In this document: positions 1 through 8,227 of the stretch, piece by piece | Position numbering within the stretch: the first letter of the stretch is position 1 | Layout: every line of letters begins with the position of its first letter | Assembly (NCBI GenBank): GCA_951828535.1 | Contig: OX639990.1 | Location: 2,777,300-2,841,299 of the forward strand | DNA from: an uncultured Candidatus Entotheonella sp. | GTDB lineage: Bacteria > Tectomicrobia > Entotheonellia > Entotheonellales > Entotheonellaceae | Direction: 5' to 3' | DNA: 64,000 nt | Notes under the pieces: generated by a model | The model's input: the letters and a program-made list of their open reading frames with translations, nothing else | Database searches by the model: none | Told to the model about the DNA's origin: nothing | Translations under genes and position numbers: made by a program

Positions 1-1
1 T

Positions 2-1084
2 CAGGGCCGCGTCATGGCGCAGTTCGCGCGCGAGGAGCTGGCGGTGCGGACCGTTGCGCTGCTGACGCTGCGAGACGACGTTTACACGGAGGGGATATCC
101 AACTTCTTTGCGGCGAACTTCCGCCAACTGGGTGGAGAGGTGGTTGAGGATGCGTTGTACGACGACGGGACCACGGATTTCAGCGGGCAACTGCGCAGCA
201 TCGCGGCGCTGCAACCCGACGCACTTTTCATCTCCAGTTTCATTCGCGAGATTGCCCCGATCACCCGGCAGGCAAGGGCAATGCGGTTGCAGAATGCCGC
301 CGGTGAGCCAACGCTGTTCCTCGGAACGGATACCTGGGATAGCGAGATCCTCTTAAGCGACGAAGACGCTAAAGCTAATGTGGAAGGGAGCTATTTCACG
401 ACCCACTTTTCGCCGGACACGGAGGAACCGGCGGCGCAAGCGTTTATTGAGGCTTACCAAGCCGCGTACGGAACTGCTCCGACCGGCGGAGACGCCGTGA
501 ACTACGACGCGGTCAAGTTACTTTATGAAGCCATCGAACGGGCGGGCGGTCTTGACCCCGAGGCGATTCGGGAGCAGTTGCAAGCCACCGAAAACTATGC
601 CGGTGCCACCCGCATCGCGCATTATGACGAAAAACGCCATCCGGCCAAAAGCTCCGTCATTCTCACCGTCGAAAATGGCGAAAAGCAGTTCTATCGGCAG
701 ATTGATCCGCCGCTGCGGGGTCGCGTCGTCATCGACGATGCGGGGTGGCAGTGGGGAAACGATCCGTATAAGTTGGAGGCCGCGTCGATAACAGGCGATA
801 CGCTGACGATCACGGCATCGTATGGCGGTGGATGCAGAGCCCACCAGTTCACCCTCGTCGCGTCCGCTGCCTTCATGGAGTCGGACCCCGTGCAACTCCG
901 AGTTTCCCTGCGCCACAACGCCAACGGCGATCCGTGCAGGGCGTATCTGACCGAGACGTATGACTTCGACCTCACCCCGATCAAAACGAGGTATCAGGAC
1001 AGCTACCTACAGGGGGCGGGCACCATTGTTCTGCGCCTTGACAAGGCGCCCGATGCCGACCTCGTTTACCAATTTGCGTCATAG
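2..1084 (+). CDS. LivK-type ABC substrate-binding protein, 5' truncated, with extra C-terminal domain
   Basis: Periplasmic receptor of the branched-chain amino acid/amide ABC family (Peripla_BP_6). The frame is open to the left edge, so the true start lies outside the window. About the first 235 visible residues cover the second half of the receptor fold: an alanine-rich FAREEL-like helix, the hinge segment reading TVALLTLRDDVY and the ligand-side segment NYDAVKLLYEAI. The family normally ends shortly after this. Here roughly 115 further residues follow, with a GGGC turn, the motif ESDPVQLRV, a second Cys and an FDLTPIKTRY motif. I know this pattern from small secreted lipoprotein-like domains of unknown function. 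No permease or ATPase genes follow, so transport partners, if any, must lie to the left. Confidence 0.82.
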   Translation, partial: QGRVMAQFAREELAVRTVALLTLRDDVYTEGISNFFAANFRQLGGEVVEDALYDDGTTDFSGQLRSIAALQPDALFISSFIREIAPITRQARAMRLQNAAGEPTLFLGTDTWDSEILLSDEDAKANVEGSYFTTHFSPDTEEPAAQAFIEAYQAAYGTAPTGGDAVNYDAVKLLYEAIERAGGLDPEAIREQLQATENYAGATRIAHYDEKRHPAKSSVILTVENGEKQFYRQIDPPLRGRVVIDDAGWQWGNDPYKLEAASITGDTLTITASYGGGCRAHQFTLVASAAFMESDPVQLRVSLRHNANGDPCRAYLTETYDFDLTPIKTRYQDSYLQGAGTIVLRLDKAPDADLVYQFAS

Positions 1085-1125
1085 CGGAAATGCCGGATTA
1101 CGCTTCGCGAATCCGACCTACGTCC

Positions 1126-2040
1126 TCACACCCGCACGTACGACCCCGGTACCGCCATGCCGGCGCAGGCTTCGGGATGCAGCATCTCGGCGAGGATTTC
1201 CGCGCTCTCGACGATGCGCGGGCCGGGCCGGTTGTAATAGGCATTGCCGTCCGCCACATACACCCGATTCTGTTGCACGGCCGGCAGCGCTCCCCACTGG
1301 GGATGCGCCGTCAGCAGCGACAGGTCCGCCTGCGACTGCGGGATTTTGAACCCGCACGGCGTGATCACGATCACCTCCGGTTGGTAGGCAACCAAGGTAT
1401 CCCAGGTAATGGGCGGCGTATGCGCGCCCGCCTCCACGAGACCATACTCCCCGCCCGCCATATCCACCAATTCGGGAATCCAGTTGCCGGCGACCATCAG
1501 GGGCTCCAGCCATTCCAGGCAGGCAACGCGCGGCCTCGGCAGGTGTTCCGTCTTTACTGCGACTTCCCGCAGGCGCGCTTCCAGCCCCTGGATCAGGGTG
1601 TCGGCGGCTTCCTGCTGCCCGGTGGCCGCGGCAACGTTGCGGATGTCCCTCCAGATATCACCGAGCTTCTCCGGGTTGAGCGACACGACCTTGACGTCCG
1701 GCGTCAGAAAACATTGCACGGCGTCTTCAACGTCGGGTAGGGAAACGGCGCACACCTCGCACTGGTCCTGTGTGACGATGACGTCCGGCTTCAGATCTTG
1801 CAGCGCGTCGGTATTCAGACGGTAAACGCTCAGCCCCTCCTGCACGATCTCCTGCACCCGCGCGTCAATGTCGCCGCTGGTGCCGCGCGGGTCCAGCTTC
1901 GGCTCGGTCAAGACAGGAAGGCCCACCACGTCAGTGGGGTAATCGCATTCGTGCGAGACGCCCACCAAGCGCTCCCGCAAACCCAGCGCGCAGACAATTT
2001 CCGTGCTGCTCGGCAGCAGGGAAGCGATACGTTCAACCAT
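1126..2040 (-). CDS. BtuF-like cobalamin-binding protein
   Basis: 304-residue protein of the BtuF/FecB periplasmic-binding fold (Peripla_BP_2). It begins directly with the conserved RIASLLPSSTEIVCALG segment, followed by VGVSHECDYP and the TQDQCEVCAV segment typical of the stand-alone cobalamin-binding subgroup. No signal peptide is visible, so it may act in the cytoplasm or be exported by another route. The start is supported by GAAGGAGAACGTT just before the ATG. It is the last gene of the minus-strand run after the uracil-DNA glycosylase, 52 bases downstream. No BtuC or BtuD partner is present and the gap is too short for a cobalamin riboswitch. Ligand assignment is from family resemblance only. 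Confidence 0.82.
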   Translation of the reverse strand: MVERIASLLPSSTEIVCALGLRERLVGVSHECDYPTDVVGLPVLTEPKLDPRGTSGDIDARVQEIVQEGLSVYRLNTDALQDLKPDVIVTQDQCEVCAVSLPDVEDAVQCFLTPDVKVVSLNPEKLGDIWRDIRNVAAATGQQEAADTLIQGLEARLREVAVKTEHLPRPRVACLEWLEPLMVAGNWIPELVDMAGGEYGLVEAGAHTPPITWDTLVAYQPEVIVITPCGFKIPQSQADLSLLTAHPQWGALPAVQQNRVYVADGNAYYNRPGPRIVESAEILAEMLHPEACAGMAVPGSYVRV

Positions 2041-2092
2041 AACGTTCTCCTTCTTTCAGGCTTTCAGGTTGGATTCCATTCGCTGCTGCGCC

Positions 2093-2704
2093 TCAAACGC
2101 TCGTCGTCTGATGGCGCCACGCCGGGTGCGCAGCGATCAATTGCATGGCGGTGTGCAACAGCGTCTTGCCAGGCTCGACACGCGGCCACGGCGAGGCGCC
2201 GGAGGGATGCGGCAGCGGGATGGCATCGAAGGTGTGGTCCGCGTAGGTGCAGGGAACCGTCTGGCCGACATGGGCTTCCAAGCCGCTGTAGGGCATGAAC
2301 TGCGCGATAGCAAGCTTGCCGACGGGAATCACCAAGGCGGGCTTGAGGAGGGTCATTTCGGCTTGCAGCCAGCGCGAGCAGTTGGTGATTTCCCCCGGGT
2401 TGGGAACGCGGTCGCCGCCGCGCGGTTTTTTGCCGGGAAAGCACCGGCACACCGCGGTCATGTAGACGCGCGAGCGGAACACCGCTTCGTCGACGCCGCA
2501 GGCGCTCTGGAACCATTTGAACATCGCCTTGCCGGCCGTCCAGGCAAACGGTCGCTGCAGCGCCGGTTCCTTGTCGCCGGGCGCCTGGCCGACCAGCATC
2601 ACCTGGCTAACCACCGCCGCGCCGGTGACAGGGGCCGACTGCATGGCGGGGCACAGACGGCAGGCCCGCAGGACGGCGACGTGCTGCTCGAGGCGCCGCA
2701 GCAT
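2093..2704 (-). CDS. Uracil-DNA glycosylase family protein (family 4/5 type, Fe-S)
   Basis: 203-residue member of the uracil-DNA glycosylase superfamily that removes uracil from DNA for base-excision repair. Motif A reads GQAPGDKE (about residues 40-47) and the C-terminal motif is HPSGAS (about residue 168). Four cysteines are placed as in the iron-sulfur glycosylases: CRLC near residue 17, then one in AVCRC and one in NCSRW. Motif A has Asp after Gly, so this is nearer to families 4/5/UdgX than to classical Ung. Which family it belongs to, and whether it can cross-link to DNA as UdgX does, cannot be decided by eye. It starts six bases after the dctM stop codon, so it is probably cotranscribed with the TRAP genes, an unrelated function. 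Confidence 0.82.
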   Translation of the reverse strand: MLRRLEQHVAVLRACRLCPAMQSAPVTGAAVVSQVMLVGQAPGDKEPALQRPFAWTAGKAMFKWFQSACGVDEAVFRSRVYMTAVCRCFPGKKPRGGDRVPNPGEITNCSRWLQAEMTLLKPALVIPVGKLAIAQFMPYSGLEAHVGQTVPCTYADHTFDAIPLPHPSGASPWPRVEPGKTLLHTAMQLIAAHPAWRHQTTSV

Positions 2705-2710
2705 ACCAGG

Positions 2711-4252
2711 TCAATTCCCGTAAATCGCGTGCGGCAACCAGGTGACAATCCACGGGAACTGCACGCACAGATAAAGCCCGATGGCTTGCAGGGTCAGGAA
2801 GATCAGCGACGCCTTGAAAATAGTCGCCATCGTGATTTCAGGCGGGCTGACGCCGCGCAGGTAGAACAGGGCGTAGCCGAACGGCGGGCTGAGGAAGGAC
2901 ATCTGCATATTCACCAGGTACAGCACCCCGAACCACAGAATCTCGTCCCTGCCGTCCACCGCCGGGCCGCCCAGGAAGCCGCTAAAGGTCATGGATTCGA
3001 TGATCGGCACGAAAATGGGCACGGTGAGCAGCAGGATGCCCACCCAATCCAGGAACATGCCGAGAAACACCAACATGACCATCATGAGTAGCAGGATGCC
3101 GTATGGGTTCAGCCCGGTGCCGAGGATGCCGTCGGTAATGAATTCCCGGCCGCCCTGCAGGATGAAGAAGCCGACGAAGATAGAGGCGCCGAACATGATC
3201 CACAGCACCATGGCCGACGCCCGCGCCGTGGTGATGGACGCGTCGCGCAGTGCCTGCAGGCTGAAGCGCTTGTGCATGGCGGCGACGATCATGGCGCCGA
3301 AGGAGCCGATGCCGGCTGCCTCGACCGGTGTGGCGACGCCGCCGAACAGCAGGCCCAGCACGAGGAATACCAGAAAGATTGGTGCGATCAGATTGAGCAG
3401 CAGCCGCAGCTTCTCGCGCAGGTTGACCCGCTCTTCCTCGGGCAGCGCCGGACCGAGGCTCGGGTTGATCCACGAGCGCAGGAGGATGTAGCCGATATAC
3501 AGGCTGGATAGCATCAGGCCCGGCACCACCGAGCCCAGGTACAGCTTCCCCACCGATTGTTGGGCTACCACGGCGTAGAGAATCGCCAGGATGGACGGCG
3601 GAATGAGGATGCCGAGGGTGCCGCCGGCCATGATCGAGCCGAGGGCGATTTTGTGGTCGTAGTTGCGCCGCAGCATCGCCGGCAGCGCGATGATGCCCAT
3701 GGTGACCACCGCGGCGCCGATCACCCCCACCATGGCCGCCAGAATGGTTGACGCCACGATGGTGGCCGCCGCCAGGCCGCCCCGCAGGCCGCCCATCCAC
3801 TTGTAGACGACGTCGAACATCTCCTCGATCAGCCCGGCGCGTTCGAGCATGGAGGCCATGAAGATGAACAGCGGGATGGCCGCCAGGTCGGGGTTGGCCA
3901 TCAGGGGATAGATGCGTACGGGGATGATGTTGATCATGGTCGAGCCGCCGACCAGATAAATGAAGACGACGCCCAGCCCGCCGACCACGAACGCCATCGG
4001 CAGGCCCATCATCAGCAGCACGGCCAGGGAGCCGAACATGAAGAACGTCAGCGTGCTGATGTCGACGTCGGCCAGCACCTCGGCGAAGGTGAACAGGAAG
4101 CGCTCGTCGCTGTACGGGTCGTAAAACAGGGTGTTGACGAGCTCGACGCAGGTGATAAACGCGAGGATGAGGGCCGCGATCACCGTGAGGCCGGACCACA
4201 GACGGCTCCACGCCCCTCGCCCGCTGGAAGTTGAGGCGGTTGGCGTGTTCAT
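2711..4252 (-). CDS. dctM: TRAP transporter large permease DctM
   Basis: 513-residue large membrane subunit of a tripartite ATP-independent periplasmic transporter, the secondary carrier that moves an organic acid inward using an ion gradient. Hydrophobic helices run throughout, with conserved DctM segments such as IPLFIFMASMLERAGL, GGTLGILIPPSI and LDWVGILLLTVPIFVP. The frame is open far upstream, but I place the start at the ATG that overlaps the dctQ stop in an ATGA junction, where homology to DctM begins; this gives a usual length for the family, with a slightly long N-terminal helix. Order dctP-dctQ-dctM on the minus strand is the standard arrangement. Confidence 0.93.
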   Translation of the reverse strand: MNTPTASTSSGRGAWSRLWSGLTVIAALILAFITCVELVNTLFYDPYSDERFLFTFAEVLADVDISTLTFFMFGSLAVLLMMGLPMAFVVGGLGVVFIYLVGGSTMINIIPVRIYPLMANPDLAAIPLFIFMASMLERAGLIEEMFDVVYKWMGGLRGGLAAATIVASTILAAMVGVIGAAVVTMGIIALPAMLRRNYDHKIALGSIMAGGTLGILIPPSILAILYAVVAQQSVGKLYLGSVVPGLMLSSLYIGYILLRSWINPSLGPALPEEERVNLREKLRLLLNLIAPIFLVFLVLGLLFGGVATPVEAAGIGSFGAMIVAAMHKRFSLQALRDASITTARASAMVLWIMFGASIFVGFFILQGGREFITDGILGTGLNPYGILLLMMVMLVFLGMFLDWVGILLLTVPIFVPIIESMTFSGFLGGPAVDGRDEILWFGVLYLVNMQMSFLSPPFGYALFYLRGVSPPEITMATIFKASLIFLTLQAIGLYLCVQFPWIVTWLPHAIYGN

Positions 4253-4899
4253 GAGCGTCCGGTCTCTTCCACACGAAAGAACAATTGCAGATCCTTCAGC
4301 AGCTTTGACAGGCCGGCCAGGGTGAGCAGCGCGGCACCCAGAACCATCGCGCCTTTGACGGGGTACAACTGGACGCGCCACGTTTCCTCGGTCACCTCGA
4401 ACATGCCGACGGCGTCCATGAAGAAGCGCCAGGAACTGCCCAGCAGGGCCAGCGCGCAGATGAAGAAGAAAATGGAGGTGAACACGTCTAGTCCCGCCTG
4501 GCCGCGCTTGGGAAACTTGACGTAGAGCACGTCCACCCGCACGTGGTCGCCGTGCAGGTAGGCGAAGGCGCCGGCCAGCAGGTATTGCATGCCGAACATC
4601 AGGAACGACGCTTGGTGCACCCAGATGGTGGGGGCGTTGAAGATGTAGCGCGACACCACCTCGAAGAAGTAGGCGCACACCGCGTTCACCGTCCACAAAG
4701 CCACGAACACGCCGGATTGCTCGCTCAGCCAGTCGAGCACGCGGGTCAGGCGGTTGCCCGGCGCGCCGCCGTCTGCTTCCTGAGCGGCCTCCGCCTCACC
4801 GCCGCGGCGCCGTGTCACCAGCATGAACAACGGCGGCATGACGATCAGCCAGACCCAGTAAAGCCAGTGTGGCATGACGAAATTTGCCGACTCCGACAT
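4249..4899 (-). CDS. dctQ: TRAP transporter small permease DctQ
   Basis: 216-residue small membrane subunit of the TRAP transporter. One predicted helix lies near the N-terminus (YWVWLIVMPPLFMLV), a charged cytoplasmic stretch follows, then the four-helix DctQ core with the characteristic ARG/tryptophan region VSRYIFNAPTIWVHQASFL (residues about 84-103) and HGDHVRVDVLY. The extra N-terminal helix makes it longer than the common 160-180 residues, as is usual in the DctQ group that accompanies TakP-type receptors. It ends in an ATGA overlap with dctM, consistent with coupled translation. Confidence 0.9.
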   Translation of the reverse strand: MSESANFVMPHWLYWVWLIVMPPLFMLVTRRRGGEAEAAQEADGGAPGNRLTRVLDWLSEQSGVFVALWTVNAVCAYFFEVVSRYIFNAPTIWVHQASFLMFGMQYLLAGAFAYLHGDHVRVDVLYVKFPKRGQAGLDVFTSIFFFICALALLGSSWRFFMDAVGMFEVTEETWRVQLYPVKGAMVLGAALLTLAGLSKLLKDLQLFFRVEETGRS

Positions 4900-4978
4900 G
4901 GCTGCTTCTACTCCAGCAATTCAAGATTGATCAGCACCATTCAAGGCCGCCGTATCGCCATTCCGGCCCCAAATCGTC

Positions 4979-4999
4979 ATTCCGGGCCTGACCCGGAAT
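4979..4999. repeat. REP-like palindrome ATTCCGGG...CCCGGAAT
   Basis: Eight-base perfect inverted repeat with a five-base loop in the gap between dctP and dctQ. The context (GTCATTCCGGGCCTGACCCGGAATCC) is the widespread short palindromic repeat also seen at 37429-37448. It could stabilise the dctP mRNA end and lower expression of the downstream permease genes relative to the receptor. Confidence 0.7.
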
Positions 5000-5018
5000 C
5001 CAGTGACCTCGAATTGCT

Positions 5019-6185
5019 CTACAGGCTGAGGCCCGCGACGTCGTCCGGCGATACGTAGCCCATGTACGGGTTCAGCATGTAGTCGAGCTGCAGCTTGAAC
5101 ACGCGCCTGGCGTCGGCGTTCAGGTTCGCCCACTTGTACCACACCGGAATGGCGGCCTGGCGGAACCGCTTCACGTCCTCGGCGGAAAGCCGCGACACCG
5201 TTGTCCCCGCTTCCAGGAACTGCGCCATGGCCCGGAGGTCGGCCTCCTGGATGGTGACGAAATGGTGCACCGAATAGGTCTGCACCTGCTCCTCGACAAA
5301 GCGTTGCAGCTTCTCCGGCAGGCGCTTCCAGGCGCCCATGTTGACGGTGAGGTCCATCAGGTCGACGGGTTGGTAGAGGGAGGTTTGCCCCGGCGGGCCC
5401 ATGCAGATGATGTAATTCGTGACCTCAGCAAAGCCGAGGTCCCAGTTGATGGCGGGGCCGACGTAATCGGCGGCGTCGATGGTGCCCTTTTCCAGCGCTG
5501 GGTAGATGTCCGAGCCGGGCATGCTGGTGGTGCTGACGCCAAACTTCTCGAACACCTCCGCCACCATGCCGCCGGGCAGGCGAATCTTCATGCCTCGCAG
5601 CTGCTCCAGGCTATCCACCGGCTGCTTGGAGTGGATGATATTGGCGTCATGCTGAATCGGGCCGACGTAAAACAAGCCAAATCTCTGGTATATCTCGCGC
5701 GTCATCTCCAACAGGCCGAGGCCGTAGAACATGGTGTCCCACTGCGACGCCTGATCGGGGCCCGCCGGGTAAGACGACAGGAACACGGAAGCGGGAATTT
5801 TGCCCGACCAGTATAGCGTGAAGGGGTTCATGCCCTGCAGCACGCCGGTGCGCACGGCATCGAACAGGGCGTTGTTGTCCGCCGCCACTGCCTTGGCGGG
5901 AAACGGCCGCATTTCCAATTCGCCGTCCGACTTCTCCTGAAAGCTCTTGGCCCATTCCTCGAACAGCCGGTAGCCGGTGGTGCCGGCGTCCCAGGTCGAC
6001 TGCACCTTCCAAACGTGGGTGCGGGCCGCTTCGGCGTTGCGAACGTGGGGGGCGGCAAGCACCGCGGCGCCGCCCGCGGCGGCAACGGTACGCAGAAACG
6101 TGCGCCTACTGTTGGCCCGCATCGTGCCGCCGTTGGTGTCTGGTTTCATGACCTCGCTCATCCTTTCCATTGTCTCTACAGTCAT
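5019..6185 (-). CDS. dctP: TRAP transporter substrate-binding protein DctP (TakP-like), Tat signal
   Basis: 388-residue periplasmic receptor of the TRAP system. The N-terminus carries a twin-arginine signal (SRRTFLRTVAAAGG, residues about 26-39) ending near AEA. The mature part shows DctP hallmarks: WKVQSTWDAGT at the front, EQLRGMKIRLPGG with the arginine that normally binds the substrate carboxylate (about residue 200), and YPALEKGTIDAADYVGP. The YVGPAINWDLGF segment is typical of the TakP/DctP7 group that binds 2-oxoacids or similar monocarboxylates. The start is supported by GAGGAGACAACGGC before the ATG. It leads the TRAP operon. The exact ligand is inferred, not seen. Confidence 0.92.
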   Translation of the reverse strand: MTVETMERMSEVMKPDTNGGTMRANSRRTFLRTVAAAGGAAVLAAPHVRNAEAARTHVWKVQSTWDAGTTGYRLFEEWAKSFQEKSDGELEMRPFPAKAVAADNNALFDAVRTGVLQGMNPFTLYWSGKIPASVFLSSYPAGPDQASQWDTMFYGLGLLEMTREIYQRFGLFYVGPIQHDANIIHSKQPVDSLEQLRGMKIRLPGGMVAEVFEKFGVSTTSMPGSDIYPALEKGTIDAADYVGPAINWDLGFAEVTNYIICMGPPGQTSLYQPVDLMDLTVNMGAWKRLPEKLQRFVEEQVQTYSVHHFVTIQEADLRAMAQFLEAGTTVSRLSAEDVKRFRQAAIPVWYKWANLNADARRVFKLQLDYMLNPYMGYVSPDDVAGLSL

Positions 6186-6252
6186 GCCGTTGTCTCCTCA
6201 TTCTTGTTTTAAGCGCCGCCTGCCGCTTGGCCCAGCGAGCAAGCGCACAACC

Positions 6253-6513
6253 TTAATCGACCATTCCGAACGGCAACAGCCACAGCAGCACGCGCCCCGC
6301 TATGCCCATGAGTATCAGCAAGAATACCAAGGCTATGCCAGTCATCCATTGCAGCTTGTCCAAGCGCCCATCTAGCCGCGCGATGTCCGCCTTCGTTGCC
6401 AAGTGTTCGGTATCAGCATGTACGAGTGCATGAACAATGGCGTCCGCTTGCGCGCTATCCAGGCCCGCGTTTACCAAGCCTGTCTTAAGTGCCAACGTAT
6501 CAATCAACGGCAT
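6253..6513 (-). CDS. Small coiled-coil membrane protein (DUF1640-like)
   Basis: 86-residue protein beginning MPLIDTLALKTGLVNAG, preceded by AAGGTGGTGACGGT, which decides the start over an upstream in-frame ATG at 6561. It has an N-terminal helix that pairs alternate residues, a heptad-like stretch (ATKADIARLDGRLDKLQ) and one C-terminal transmembrane helix (TGIALVFLLILMGIAGRVLLWLL). This architecture matches the small DUF1640/CCDC90-like proteins that are common in proteobacteria and often lie beside mobile or toxin genes. No enzymatic role is known. It stands alone between the TRAP operon and the hydroxylase operon. Confidence 0.7.
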   Translation of the reverse strand: MPLIDTLALKTGLVNAGLDSAQADAIVHALVHADTEHLATKADIARLDGRLDKLQWMTGIALVFLLILMGIAGRVLLWLLPFGMVD

Positions 6514-6677
6514 ACCGTCACCACCTTTTCGTGCAGACCCGACAGGCATGTCGCCGGCCATCGCCGTACGCGTTCACCCCGTCCGGCCCCCTTGTCTGCC
6601 GGCGTTTTCCGCAGATACGCCAAGGTCGCCCCAAAGGGGGGCATTGTAGCACACTGAATCAGTGCCCCTTTCCAGCA

Positions 6678-6705
6678 TTGACGGTGCAAACGGCGCTGTG
6701 ATAGT
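6678..6705 (+). promoter_or_regulatory. Probable sigma-70 promoter for the molybdenum hydroxylase operon
   Basis: TTGACG at 6678-6683, a 16-base spacer and an extended -10 (TGTGATAGT, hexamer 6700-6705). It points toward the FAD-subunit gene and would give a leader of about 150 bases. The remaining sequence from 6514 to 6862 shows no other gene. Confidence 0.5.
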
Positions 6706-6862
6706 CTGATTTCTATCTCGTTAAGGAGACTGCAAGTCCTACGCTCTCCCACGTCATACTGCACGACGAACCATTCACTTCCTACAGAACCCGTAGTGAG
6801 ACGGATGCGGCGAGTTGCGGGGGGATTTCCGTGCAAAGCTTACTATCGAAGGAGATAAGCAC

Positions 6863-7741
6863 TTGCAAACATTTGACTATGTCGCAGCGCAGACGGTAGA
6901 CGAAGCTGTCTCCCTGCTGGCCAGCAAAGGCGACCAGGCGCGCGTGTTGGCCGGGGGCACCGACCTCATCGTGCAGCTTCGCGAAGGACGGCGGCAACTC
7001 GAAACGGTCGTCGACGTCAAGAAGATTCCCGAAGCGAACGTCTTGTCCTACGATGCCCAAAACGGTCTACACCTCGGGGCTGCCGTACCCTGCCACCGGA
7101 TTTACAATGATCCCGTCATCTCAAAGACTTATCCCGGGCTGATGGATGCCTTTACCCTGATCGGCGGCATCCAGATTCAAGGCCGGGCTTCCGTCGGCGG
7201 CAACCTGTGCAACTCGTCGCCTGCCGCTGATTCCACTCCGACGCTGATCGCGCATCGCACGATGTGCGTGATTGCCGGTCCGAGCGGACAGCGCGAGGTC
7301 GCCGCCGAGCAGTTCTGCACGGCGCCCGGGCGCAACGTTCTGGAAAATGGCGAGTTCCTGCTGTCGCTGCGCGTTCCGGCGCCGCCCAAGAACTTCGGCG
7401 CCCATTACCTGCGCTTCATCCCCCGCAACGAGATGGACATCGCCGTGGTCGGCGTCGGTTCCTCCCTGGTGTTAGGCGACGACAATTCCACGGTGACGGA
7501 TGCGCGGATTTCCCTGGGTGCAGTGGCACCGACGCCCTTGCTGGCGGTGGAAGCCGCGGCTGCCCTGGTGGGCAAGCCCATTTCCGACGACACCATCGCT
7601 GCCGCAGCGAGTGCCGCGGCAGGCATCGCGCGCCCGATCGACGACATGCGCGGGACGATACAGCAACGGATTCACCTGACTGGCGTGCTGACGCGGCGAA
7701 CGCTGCAAGGGGCGTTGTCCAGAGCGAGAGGGGAGAGTTAA
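6863..7741 (+). CDS. Molybdenum hydroxylase FAD-binding medium subunit
   Basis: About 292-residue medium subunit of the xanthine dehydrogenase/CO dehydrogenase family. It carries FAD and passes electrons between the iron-sulfur subunit and the final acceptor. The FAD-binding signatures AGGTDL (about residue 31) and ASVGGNLCNSSPAADS (about residue 110) are present, followed by the CO_deh_flav_C region. I choose a TTG start at 6863 because GAAGGAGAT precedes it by seven bases and the protein then begins QTFDYVAAQTVDEAV, as in the family. An upstream ATG at 6815 lacks a ribosome site. It is the first gene of the operon FAD subunit, 2Fe-2S subunit, Mo subunit. Confidence 0.92.
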   Translation: MQTFDYVAAQTVDEAVSLLASKGDQARVLAGGTDLIVQLREGRRQLETVVDVKKIPEANVLSYDAQNGLHLGAAVPCHRIYNDPVISKTYPGLMDAFTLIGGIQIQGRASVGGNLCNSSPAADSTPTLIAHRTMCVIAGPSGQREVAAEQFCTAPGRNVLENGEFLLSLRVPAPPKNFGAHYLRFIPRNEMDIAVVGVGSSLVLGDDNSTVTDARISLGAVAPTPLLAVEAAAALVGKPISDDTIAAAASAAAGIARPIDDMRGTIQQRIHLTGVLTRRTLQGALSRARGES

Positions 7742-7744
7742 GGA

Positions 7745-8227
7745 ATGGCGACACGGATACACGTACAAACGACCCTGAACGGCGAGGCGGTGGAATTTCT
7801 GTGCGATTCGCGCCAGAGCCTATTGGAAGTGCTGCGTGACGACCTGGGCTTCACGGGCACCAAGGAAGGTTGCAGCAACGGCAATTGCGGCGCTTGCAGT
7901 CTGCAGGTCGACGGCGTGCTCGTTGATTCCTGCCTGGTGCTGGCCGCCGAGGTGGACGGCCAGGCGGTGAATACGATCGAAGGGCTCGCCAGCCCCGCCC
8001 AACTGCACCCGCTGCAGCAGAAGTTTCTGGAGCACGCCGCCCTGCAATGCGGTATCTGCACGCCCGGCTTCATCATGGCGGCCAAGGCGCTGCTCGAAAA
8101 GAATCCCAAGCCGACGGAGCACGAGGTGCGCTACTGGCTGGCCGGCAATCTGTGCCGCTGCACGGGCTACGACAAGATCGTGCGCGCGGTTCTCGACGCC
8201 GCCGAAACCATGGAGGCCAGCGCCTGA
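7745..8227 (+). CDS. Molybdenum hydroxylase 2Fe-2S small subunit
   Basis: 160-residue small subunit with two [2Fe-2S] clusters. The plant-ferredoxin-type site reads CSNGNCGACSLQVDG followed by DSCL (residues about 43-61). The second site, in the helical domain, reads CGICTPGFIM and later LCRCTGY (residues about 102-140). All eight cluster cysteines are present. It starts three bases after the FAD-subunit stop, and its TGA overlaps the ATG of the next gene by one base. Length and order fit CoxS/HcrC-type subunits. Confidence 0.95.
   Translation: MATRIHVQTTLNGEAVEFLCDSRQSLLEVLRDDLGFTGTKEGCSNGNCGACSLQVDGVLVDSCLVLAAEVDGQAVNTIEGLASPAQLHPLQQKFLEHAALQCGICTPGFIMAAKALLEKNPKPTEHEVRYWLAGNLCRCTGYDKIVRAVLDAAETMEASA

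Noticed and set aside
2041-2092. Possible cobalamin riboswitch ahead of the BtuF-like gene
   Set aside because: The gap is only 52 bases, far too short, and lacks the B12-box.
2003-3091. Long plus-strand open frame across the glycosylase and dctM genes, and many similar long antisense frames (for example 8167-9534, 12438-13502, 26237-27730, 60054-61628)
   Set aside because: They lie opposite well-recognised genes, have no ribosome site or family resemblance, and show the His/Arg/Gly/Asp-rich composition expected of antisense reading in G+C-rich DNA.
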